Of a stretch of 37,715 nucleotides of DNA, positions 1 through 7,507 are shown piece after piece (within the stretch, counting starts at the first letter, position 1; every line of letters starts with the position of its first letter). Source of the stretch: Nemertoderma westbladi (Eukaryota; Xenacoelomorpha; Nemertodermatida; Nemertodermatidae); NCBI GenBank assembly GCA_032718475.1, contig JAUCBJ010001010.1, positions 1 through 37,715 of the forward strand, given 5' to 3'. The translations under genes were made by a program, and so were the position numbers. Below the pieces are notes generated by a model. It was given only the letters and a program-made list of their open reading frames with translations, was not told the DNA's origin and made no database searches.

Positions 1-876
1 AAGATCTGGCTTGCAACTTTTGCTGCACGAAGGCTCCACTCGGGTCTGCGGCTGTGTTGATTCTACTGCGTAATACAGTAGTTTTATTTATATTTACAGC
101 TGATTTACGGAATTATTTTGAAGAATGGAAATAGCGTGAAATGTAATTCCGAGATAATTTGCTTTAAAGTTTGAACCTTCCCGCTCAAATCTGACTGTCT
201 GTAGTCTGTTAATCGGTCAGTAATGTATTGACACTATGGCTTCATACCAACTCACTAAAATTATCAATGTGGGGGTTTTCGGGGTCGGTGATTTCATTTT
301 TGATGTCAGTTTTAATGTTTGGTGGTATCTAAAATGTCTGTCTGTCATCTAAATTTTGACGAACAAACTGATTGACGGAAAGACAGCGGTAGCTCGAGAA
401 CTAAAAAAGATCTCGTCAAACCGTTTGAAGATTTGAACTCCCCATTAAATTCTGCATCAGATGAAATAAAAAACCAAAAATGTGAAAATTAACCCAAGGT
501 GGGGTACCCCCCCCCCCCCCCCCCCCCCCCCTTAATCGACCATGAGTGTTTTGGTTCGGCAAGAACATCTATCGACTTTTCTAATCCAACACCAAACTCA
601 ATAGCCACTCCAAGGAGTGTCAGACAACTGATAAAGATGTATCTGTTGCCCAATTCCAACACGATGTGATGAACAAGGGTTGCGGTAATTTAAATCATAC
701 GAAACAATGGTCTGTTGATTGTACCTTTAAGTCTGCCCCTTTGCAGCTTTATCAACTGTATATCCTTTTCTATTTAATCATAGACCGTACTGTACCTATA
801 GTCTATTCGTTTCTAGAAAGAAAAACGGAGGAGACTTACGTTTAATTATTTACCCATACCAGTATACAAATTGCAG
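1..876. other. Non-coding flank, no gene assigned
   Basis: No complete gene is visible here. A 25-nt C tract lies at 507-531. The first ~80 bases are richer in GC than their surroundings and are open on the minus strand behind an acceptor-like TTACGCAG, so an exon of a neighbouring minus-strand gene is possible. It is too short and unrecognisable to call. A short plus-strand open stretch follows the C tract to about 663 and is equally undiagnostic. Confidence 0.5.
507..531. repeat. Poly-C tract (25 nt)
   Basis: This is an uninterrupted run of 25 C on the plus strand, preceded by GGGGTA and followed by TTAATCGACC. It is one of five 19-25-nt G or C homopolymers in the window. Its length may be inexact because such tracts are hard to sequence. 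Confidence 0.9.
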
Positions 877-1028
877 GTGGCTCACCGCAACGAGTGACAG
901 TGGATTTCTTACCAATCGATAAGATTGAAGAAGGTCTTCAATATCCTTATTCCAAAATTGTAACATATTACTCAACGCCGTTAGTATTAACAGCGAGTTG
1001 TTATTTAGCACTTTACAACTTTAGATGA
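877..1028 (+). CDS. Probable last coding exon of an unidentified gene
   Basis: A TTGCAG acceptor at 871-876 is followed by 49 open codons in a coding-like composition, ending at TGA (1026-1028). The exon starts in phase with two bases (GT) completing a codon, and the first full codon is at 879. The translation contains VTVDFLPIDKIEEGLQ, then PYSKIVTYY, and ends with a hydrophobic stretch, TPLVLTASCYLALY, before NFR. That suggests a membrane segment close to the C terminus. In-frame stops upstream (TAA at 843) mean the frame must enter by splicing. I do not recognise the family. The preceding exons should lie further left, probably outside the window. The main doubt is that the call rests on one acceptor and the amino-acid texture, without a recognised homologue. 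Confidence 0.45.
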
Positions 1029-1080
1029 CATTGCAGCATTGTATTGGTCTGTACATTTAGTATTGTATTTGGTGTTATCA

Positions 1081-1115
1081 GTTAAGTAATGTCCCCTTAG
1101 TAGACATTACTTAAC
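1081..1115. repeat. Short perfect hairpin
   Basis: GTTAAGTAATGTC (1081-1093) pairs perfectly with GACATTACTTAAC (1103-1115) across a 9-nt loop. It lies about 50 bp past the stop codon at 1026-1028. A role in 3' end formation is conceivable but unsupported. Confidence 0.6.
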
Positions 1116-2160
1116 GCCGTCATTGGTTACCACGTAAATAATTGGTGGAAATTTGCCTGACAGCCAGATAGGCCTACTGCATTACCCACCGGCAGGCGGG
1201 GTATAGCTATTAATAACCAGTAGCTATATTATTAACATGGATCCAAACCATAAATCTACCATAAATATAAGCTAACTTATATATAACATAATTTATGTCA
1301 TTTTTACATTTATTTATACAGCAACTAATTAAATTTGTTAAACGCGGGCCGAAACGTCCGGGTCAAATTGTCCGGGCCGAAACGTCCTGTGCCGAAATGT
1401 ATTGAAACCGTTTGCAATAACTGTTAACTGAAATTTAATATTCCAGGGCGTACTAAAATGAATACACAAACAGTCAACTCGGACTGGACAGTTTTTATGA
1501 CTGACACGTACTGAGCTTTATATATCTTATTCACAATTACGACGAAGAATGTTATTATTTGCTTAGAGACTCTATATAAAGTAAATAAAATGACAATGGA
1601 TATTGCATTCCAAATAGTTTTCGTTTCGGCACGAATGCTTTAAAGGGACCAGCCAGGGCGCATCTCTGCCTTGCATCCTTAAGTGGTAGCTAAATGAGTA
1701 CTGGTGCTTCCTCTCGGGAGTAAAGTTCTGGGGGGACCGCACTGGAAATAAGTCGTCAGACTTTGTGCGTAATCCCTGGCCTAGCGGCCGAAGAAAATTT
1801 ACGTTACTTTACCTTACTTATGTCTCAGGTAATTCTCAGTGAATCTGCAATGGAGATGAAGACTTAAAACAATATCAAATTATCATCAGTGGTTGTATGT
1901 ACAGTAATGCCTTTAACGATGGTTATACGAGGGAACAGTATGTGGTTTTCAGTCTCGATTCAAGACTCTTCAAACCCATCTTAACTTTCCGTCTTTTACA
2001 AAAAAATTGAACCACTGCCTTTGACCACAATTGAAAATAATAATTTTTCCATTTGGACATTATTTTTAGGGGTGTAGCAGTAGATATAGGGTTCCAGGAT
2101 CTCCAGGTGTGTTAACTAAACATCTACAGATTATGATCACTTTATACCAAAGGCGATGAT

Positions 2161-2166
2161 TTTATT
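2161..2166 (-). other. Candidate polyadenylation signal for UTP3
   Basis: TTTATT on the plus strand reads AATAAA on the minus strand, about 207 nt past the UTP3 stop codon. A second copy lies at 2196-2201. Either could serve, and AT-rich DNA produces such hexamers by chance. Confidence 0.3.
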
Positions 2167-2372
2167 CTTAGAATGAACAAGATGTTAAAATGAGATTTAT
2201 TTCAAGAAATCATTCTGTCAATATCCTCCTTGTCTAATTACAACACAATGTAGATACTGCTTAGTGCATGCAACACTACGTAACTGTAGAATTCAATAAA
2301 ACTACTGTATAACTCATAACATTGTGATTTCGTACCCCGCTGGATGGATCTCATTAGCCACACCAGATAGTT

Positions 2373-3737
2373 TTATAATATTTTAATCCCTTTCTTTAAG
2401 CCAATTTTAATTCCAGTCATCTCCCCTCCATATCTCGCTAATTCTTTAACGACATCACGAACTTGACCTTTCCTCCTTATCAACGTCCTTCTCGCCTTCA
2501 TCCTGTGTTTCACTCTGGGGTTCCTCAACTCCTTCTTCCTCTTCGGTGTTAAACCTTTATTCTTAGCCATGGTGTAAGTTATACTTCTCTTGCTATCCAC
2601 AACATCCACTTCCTCATCCTCAAACTCATTAACATCTTTAGTTTTAGATAAAACACGGTTACGAATCTTTAATGACTGTTTCTTAAGGTGTTTGTTAAGA
2701 AATTCTATAACGTCGCCGTCAACCTCATCCACAACATTATCAGCGGATTTGGGAATATTTTCTTCTTCTTCTTCCACTTCTAACTGACTCGAAGGTAAAC
2801 TTCCGACAGCCTCACGTCCCAATATGTCGGTAATTTTCCCGTTGATACCTTCTCCAACACGGTCCAACACATTAATCGAGTCCCTAAGAGAGGCTAAACG
2901 ATCGACTATCGGATGAGCTACCGTGGAAACACGAAGGGATTTCAACGAGAAATACACGGAAATATTCGTCAAATACGTTAAATATAGTTTCAAACAAGTT
3001 TCGCAGTAACTTATAATAACTGGGTTGCGGATTCGATGGCGGCGAATTAATAGAACCGCCGGGTAGAAAGTAGTTAGAAGGCTGGATAATCTAACGGTGT
3101 AATCGTTAGTTAGAGCGACAAGTTCCGGGGAATCTTTGCTTATGAGTCGGAGTTTCTGTAAGTCCGACATTTCAGATAAATCGTTGGATATATCGACGGC
3201 GTCCGTAGCATCAATAGCCTCTTCAAATGCAGCTTCGCTATGGAAGTAATCGAGTTCGAAGTCATCCGCGCCGATCTCGTTGATGAGATTCTTCTGCAGT
3301 CGAGTCGCTTCTTCTTCCTCAAGTCGAACCATCTCTTCTTCTTCTTCATCCACGACTTGATACGTCTTCGTTTTCTTCATTATAACCTTAGTGACCTCGT
3401 CTCCATGGTAATAAGAGTGTTTCTTAGAGCCCCAAGAATTCCGCTCTTCATCCCTCTCGGGTTCAACCTCCGACGATGTCTCCATAGAATCCTCGTCGCT
3501 AACCTCGGTATCTTCGCTTTCCTCTTCCATTGCGTATACCTCCTCTTCGCGGTCCGAACTTAACGCATCGCTATCGGAGTCACCCAACAGGATCTTCTCC
3601 TTGGCGTTGTGGAACTCATCCGTCTCGGTGTAGAAGAATTCCCGCGATTCCGGATCCGGTATTTCCATTTCTTCTTCTTTAGAAACTTTTGGTTTTAAAG
3701 ATCCGGATTTATTCAACTTCTTCCTTTTCCGCGCCAT
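2373..3737 (-). CDS. UTP3: Something about silencing protein 10 / U3 snoRNP protein UTP3
   Basis: UTP3/SAS10 is a nucleolar component of the small-subunit processome, needed for early 18S rRNA processing. The 454-residue single-exon product shows the family order. It has a basic start (MARKRKKLNK), a long acidic region (about 21-145), and a WGSKKHSYY motif at 102-110 matching the WG-x-K-x-YY signature. A Sas10/Utp3/C1D-type helical region spans about 205-290. The C-terminal Sas10 domain (about 383-454) contains ITYTMAKNKGLTPKRKK, NPRVKHRMKARR and RRKGQVRDV, then ends in KKGIKIL, very close to what I recall of the vertebrate protein. Human UTP3 is of similar length (~480 aa, from memory). The ATG at 3737-3735 starts this conserved basic N terminus. 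It lies downstream of MRPS6 on the same strand with 247 bp between, and no common promoter or splice site is evident. No truncation or frameshift is seen. Confidence 0.96.
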   Translation of the reverse strand: MARKRKKLNKSGSLKPKVSKEEEMEIPDPESREFFYTETDEFHNAKEKILLGDSDSDALSSDREEEVYAMEEESEDTEVSDEDSMETSSEVEPERDEERNSWGSKKHSYYHGDEVTKVIMKKTKTYQVVDEEEEEMVRLEEEEATRLQKNLINEIGADDFELDYFHSEAAFEEAIDATDAVDISNDLSEMSDLQKLRLISKDSPELVALTNDYTVRLSSLLTTFYPAVLLIRRHRIRNPVIISYCETCLKLYLTYLTNISVYFSLKSLRVSTVAHPIVDRLASLRDSINVLDRVGEGINGKITDILGREAVGSLPSSQLEVEEEEENIPKSADNVVDEVDGDVIEFLNKHLKKQSLKIRNRVLSKTKDVNEFEDEEVDVVDSKRSITYTMAKNKGLTPKRKKELRNPRVKHRMKARRTLIRRKGQVRDVVKELARYGGEMTGIKIGLKKGIKIL

Positions 3738-3984
3738 ATTGACTGATTGATATTAATAAGCGTAGTACCGTATTAATAGGTTTATCCTATTGCAGTCAGA
3801 GCTTTATGGTTTTGAAAAACGAACGTATATTTAACGTGATGAACTACCGGTGCAACCAGACAACAGATATTATTTCCGGCTTGTATATATTAGGCCTATT
3901 ATTAATTGAAAATTAATAGTAATTATCAGTATTTGTGTCCAAACAGCGCGCACGCTGTTACTATGGTTACTGAGGATTCATTCA

Positions 3985-4323
3985 CTATTGGCCAGGTTTT
4001 AAAGGACCTTGACAGTTAATTTGTTCTAGGCTTCTAATTTGAATGGTATTGTGCCTGACAACGGCGTTTTCTATCCGTATTTCCTTGTTCATGAGAGGGA
4101 TGTTACGCGGAATCGCTTGGAATTGAACCAGGAAATATTCACCTTGTGTGTGCGAACCGGTGGATCTGTGTATACGGTAGGGTAATTTCCGGGTGCCGAT
4201 GTAGTCCAGGTTCCGAACTAAAGAACCGCGATCCAATAGTATCGAAATCACTCGATGGAGGCCCTCCTTCAGCTCCGGTCGTTGTAGGCAACGTAATACT
4301 AGTGACAATTCATAACCACGCAT
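3985..4323 (-). CDS. MRPS6: Mitochondrial small ribosomal subunit protein bS6m
   Basis: MRPS6 is a structural protein of the mitoribosomal small subunit and belongs to the bacterial S6 family. The 112-residue frame begins MRGYELSLVLRCLQRPEL, as S6m proteins do (YEL-LIL near the start, then QRPE). It continues with a helix, then DRGSLVRNLDYIGTRKLPYRI (the conserved RG-x-I/V-R-L-x-x-G-x-R-LPYRI block) and GEYFLVQFQA, the following beta strand. Human MRPS6 is 125 aa, so this one is slightly shorter, mainly in the basic tail. There is no intron within the coding region. The start ATG at 4323-4321 leaves only one residue before the family's RYEL/GYEL start, so it is well supported. The nearest upstream acceptor-like site is CTGGCCTAG, 14 nt before the ATG on the minus strand. 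It is transcribed toward UTP3. Confidence 0.94.
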   Translation of the reverse strand: MRGYELSLVLRCLQRPELKEGLHRVISILLDRGSLVRNLDYIGTRKLPYRIHRSTGSHTQGEYFLVQFQAIPRNIPLMNKEIRIENAVVRHNTIQIRSLEQINCQGPLKPGQ

Positions 4324-4510
4324 TATTTAAAATTAAACTAGGCCAGTAATTCCGTAATTCTTATAGCGTTAACGGACCACAAACATCACATCATTATTAT
4401 TACTGTATTATGTCAGCCAGATGTTAAACACAACTTGACAACAACTACAGCCTGACTACTGTTCTGTGGACTGGCGGGCAACTGCTCACAACAAACTCAC
4501 TATCATCGGT

Positions 4511-5625
4511 CTGCAGGGGTAAATCTTTTCGACCTACGCGTAGGCCTACGCGTAGTTTGTAACTTCCATTCCTGTCATTTACCGGTAGGGCCAGACTTAC
4601 TGCCTTTTTAACAACTACGCGTAGGTGTTTTAAAACTACGCGTAGTTATTTTGGAACTACGCGTAGGTATTTTGAAACTACGCGTAGGTGCTACGCGTAG
4701 CAGTCCTGATAACAATGATTTTTCATTGCAGGTCCGGTAGGGTTGAGTTGTTAGGCAAGTATCGGTATATATCAGGTATCTGATTATCAGACAAATGTAA
4801 TAACAGAATCGGAAACTCATATCTCTACATACAGCACTGGTAATAAATAATATTCGGCTCTTTCACATACAAACACAGAGGATGAATAAAAAGTAAACTT
4901 GAAATTCACGTCTCATGATTCAAGTATCTTTGTTTCCATTGGATTATTTAAATATTGAACAGTAGTAAATATAGCGACCAGTCTACCGGTGAAGAGGTTA
5001 AGCGAAAGCTGATAAATACTGCATATAATCAAATTGTTTGGTCAAATGACAAGTGCAACCAATCATGGTAGACAATTTAGTCCCCCCCCTTCCCTTGTCA
5101 AGGGGTTAACATATTAAATACAGTATATCCTTGCCCTATCGTGAACAAAGGCAATAAAAAGCATAGAGAATCGATAAGAACCATCGGCCTATTTCCTTTG
5201 TAAACTATTTTTGAACTCTAAACATTAATTATTAACACATTTTACCGCCCGCAACGCATGAAGTGAAGAATATGTAGTTTTCGCGTATTCCTCTATATAG
5301 AGTATACAGGTATAGGATACATTACTGTTGAAAGCATGTGATGGTTGTGGGTTGTTTATTGAACATACCGTATTGTGTCTTATTTTAGTACTGACTCGCT
5401 TGGAATACGTAAGCCTACTAATGATAAACGACGTACTGACGTATAGGCATAGTTATGGGTAGCACCTATGCGTAGGTCGCGTAGGACCTACGCGTAGCAC
5501 CTACGCGTAGTTATTGTTAAAACTCTGAAACTGGTGATATATGACCCAATGTTGCGAACTACGCGTAGCTACGCGTAGCTACGCGTAGGCCTACGCGTAG
5601 GTCGAAAAGATTTACCCGTCTGCAG
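4511..5625. mobile_element. Inverted-repeat element with ACGCGT palindrome clusters
   Basis: The left end (4511-4555) and right end (5579-5625) are inverted copies. Both run inward from CTGCAG through GGGTAAATCTTTTCGACC into CTACGCGTAG GC CTACGCGTAG. The two ends carry 13 perfect copies of the 10-bp palindrome CTACGCGTAG: seven at 4534-4700 and six at 5488-5600, plus decayed versions. The interior shows no coding frame of note, so the element looks non-autonomous, a foldback/MITE type. A related fragment lies at 11508-11670. Target-site duplications were not identified. That it transposes is inference from its terminal structure and second copy. Confidence 0.7.
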
Positions 5626-5650
5626 GATTATATGTAATATTTCAGCAGAT

Positions 5651-5673
5651 GGGGGGGGGGGGGGGGGGGGGGG
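5651..5673. repeat. Poly-G tract (23 nt)
   Basis: A run of 23 G sits exactly against the left end of the next inverted-repeat element and 25 bp past the right end of the previous one. The opposite end of the next element carries only a five-G run, so the tract may have grown from a short terminal G run. Confidence 0.9.
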
Positions 5674-6626
5674 CACTGTGGGGCTGAACCAGCTTTTTAT
5701 AAAAGAAAAATGCCCGGCCAAACTGATTTCATTTCTTGGGGCACTTCAACGCCCTGTTTCCAAAAATGATTTTTCAAAATCTTTTGCCGGTGTCTTTTTC
5801 TTAAAATTACTAAATAAATTAGTACTATTTATAATAATGCTACATATATTTAAAAAAATGCCCAGGCCAAATTATAGCATTTTTCGAGAATTTTAATCAA
5901 CCTGGTTCCGAATCTGTTAATTTTATAATTTTTCGTCGGTGTCTTTTACAGTAATAATATTCTAAAATAATATTAAATATATTAATATTATATAGCAGAA
6001 CTGCCTAATACTCAATTGTAGTGAATATCAACTTATCGTACTCCTATTGCACTGATATTAGTATCATTTGAACCGCAATGGTCGATTTAGTGGGTGTTGA
6101 TATCATCAAAACAATTTTGTTTTGTTTTAAAAAACATTTTGACCGATATCTCGTGAAGCAATAACTCGACCATTGTTTTGGTGGTGTCTACCCCCACTAA
6201 ATCGACCATTGCGGTTCGAATGATATTAATATCAATGCAATAGCAGTACGGTAAGTTGACTTCACTACAATTGATTATATTAGCCAGTTTGCTAATTAAT
6301 ATAATATTAATATTATTTAATATTTAATTTATTTAATTAATCTAAAAGACACCGTCGAAATATTATAAAATTAACAGATTCGAAATCAGGTTGATTGAAA
6401 TTCTCGATAGATGCTATAATTTGGTCTGGGCATTTTTTATAATATATATAGCATTATTTAAAAAAAAGGGTTACTAATTTATTTAGTAATTTTAAGAAAA
6501 AGACACCAGCAAAAGATTTTGAAAATATCAGGGTCGGAACTAGGGTGTCGTTGAAGTATACCAAAAAATGAAATAGGTTAGTTTGGGCATTTTTATTTTA
6601 TAAAATGTTGGTTCAGCCCCACCGTG
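5674..6626. mobile_element. Long foldback element (arms over 400 bp)
   Basis: The sequence reads inward from both ends as an imperfect long inverted repeat. Terminal CACTGTGGGGCTGAACCA on the left pairs with TGGTTCAGCCCCACCGTG on the right. Correspondence continues through shared blocks (AATGCCC, GGTGTCTTTTTC, TCTGTTAATTTTATAAT, TCAATTGTAGTGAA) to the innermost TGGTCGATTTAGTGGG (6079-6094 against 6195-6210). The arms are about 420-435 bp with a ~95-bp spacer. Each arm also contains a diverged tandem duplication, in which AATGCCCRGGCCAAA followed by GKCGGTGTCTTTT occurs twice. There is no coding capacity. A transposition mechanism is inferred from the architecture; no target duplication was found. 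Confidence 0.8.
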
Positions 6627-6666
6627 GGGGTCTTTCGACGCAATAATGTCATCCCTTCCCAGACGC

Positions 6667-7158
6667 AAATAACAGCTGCAGCTGATTACTCCCAAAAATG
6701 AAACTGTAACCTGTTCTATTGACTTTAGTTTATTGTCTTGGATAGAAAAACCTACCACTGTAAGCTGTTCCTTTCTTTAAATGGCTAATTTAACATTGAG
6801 GCGGGATATTCATTCGCCGAAGTGGGATTTGCTTCCAGTTTCATCCTGTCTCCATTTCAGAAATTTTCTCCCTTGGCCTCAGGGTTCTATAGTACAATCA
6901 TGCACCCAAAGGTCAGCAATAAAAGATTAAAACAACGAAATGGAAGGCGGTTTGATGTTTAGTACTGGCACCACAGTGAGACAGGTTGGGGGGGTACTGG
7001 TTGCAAATCCCAATCCCGGTGAATTAATATTCCGCCTCAATGTTAAATTATCAATTTTAAGAAAGGGGCAGGTTACAGTGGCACGTTATTTTAACCAAAC
7101 AATAAAAGAAAGCGCTATAGGTTACAGTTTTATTTTTGAAAGTAATCGGCTGTTATTT
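6667..7158. mobile_element. Second, unrelated foldback element
   Basis: The left arm (about 6667-6853) and right arm (about 6978-7158) are imperfect reverse complements. AAATAACAGC at the outer left matches GCTGTTATTT at the outer right. Internal matches include AAACTGTAACCT, TAATTTAACATTGAGGCGG, GGGATTTGC and CCTGTCTC. The spacer is about 125 bp. The arms look more diverged than those of the preceding element, so this copy is probably older. The short open frame at 6940-7221 lies across it and is not a gene. Confidence 0.72.
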
Positions 7159-7490
7159 AATATCTTTTTAAAACCCTTTTCTAAAGATTGGAAGCAAAAT
7201 TCACCCAGTAAGAAGTCGTGAGATCAAACTATCCTTGTTTCAAATTCCATGCAATCTCACCAAGATTTGTAGGGGATTATTCAGTAGGCCATCATTGCAT
7301 TCATCATACAGTTGTATGTCCAATGTCTGTATGTATTAAGGATATATACTATACTACAGGTAAGCCTATACTGTATAACCATGCTGATGATATGGTACTG
7401 TACTGTAACTGTACTGTAATTATTATTATTACACAGAAGTAAGTAACCTTATGCTCTATCTCTGTATCTGCCTATTACAAAAAAACGCAT
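7159..7490. other. Region upstream of CAPN7
   Basis: No gene is seen. It contains a small TGTACTGTAAC duplication at about 7397-7420 and a TTATTATTATTA run just beyond it. If the acceptor at 7491-7499 is used, part of this stretch is an intron or an outron. No TATA box or other promoter element stands out. Confidence 0.4.
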
Positions 7491-7499
7491 ATCTTTTAG
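7491..7499 (+). promoter_or_regulatory. Candidate splice acceptor just before the CAPN7 start
   Basis: ATCTTTTAG ends 8 nt before the ATG at 7508. A 3' splice site this close to the start codon fits either a 5' UTR intron or a spliced-leader acceptor. Its use would place the in-frame upstream ATG at 7451 in removed RNA. This rests on sequence context alone. Confidence 0.4.
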
Positions 7500-7507
7500 A
7501 TATAAAT

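Larger units (their letters stand above)
1029..2372. other. Intergenic, no gene seen
   Basis: The left part would be 3' UTR of the exon ending at 1028. It holds a 13-bp-stem hairpin (1081-1115), a short direct duplication of a CCGAAACGTCC motif around 1349-1386, and a GC-richer block at about 1650-1790 that looks like a degraded dispersed repeat, possibly a SINE, though no A/B box could be confirmed. A stretch at 2051-2131 shares GTTCCAGGATCTCC and flanking bases with 30474-30572. The right end should contain the UTP3 3' UTR. Confidence 0.5.

Noticed and set aside
1-80. Exon of a minus-strand gene behind TTACGCAG
   Set aside because: Fewer than 30 codons, cut by the window edge, and unrecognisable.
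1640-1800. tRNA-derived SINE
   Set aside because: The block is GC-richer and looks like a dispersed repeat, but I could not confirm A and B boxes, a tail or target duplications.
3737-3985. MRPS6-UTP3 operon
   Set aside because: Same strand and 247 bp apart, but there is no trans-splice acceptor of convincing quality before UTP3, and the spacing is ordinary for neighbouring genes.
4608-4820. 70-codon minus-strand frame sharing NEKSLLS with one at 11560-11799
   Set aside because: The shared peptide simply reflects the shared ACGCGT-palindrome repeat sequence; no gene is implied.
6940-7221. 93-codon plus-strand open frame
   Set aside because: It lies across the right arm of a foldback element and has no recognisable content.
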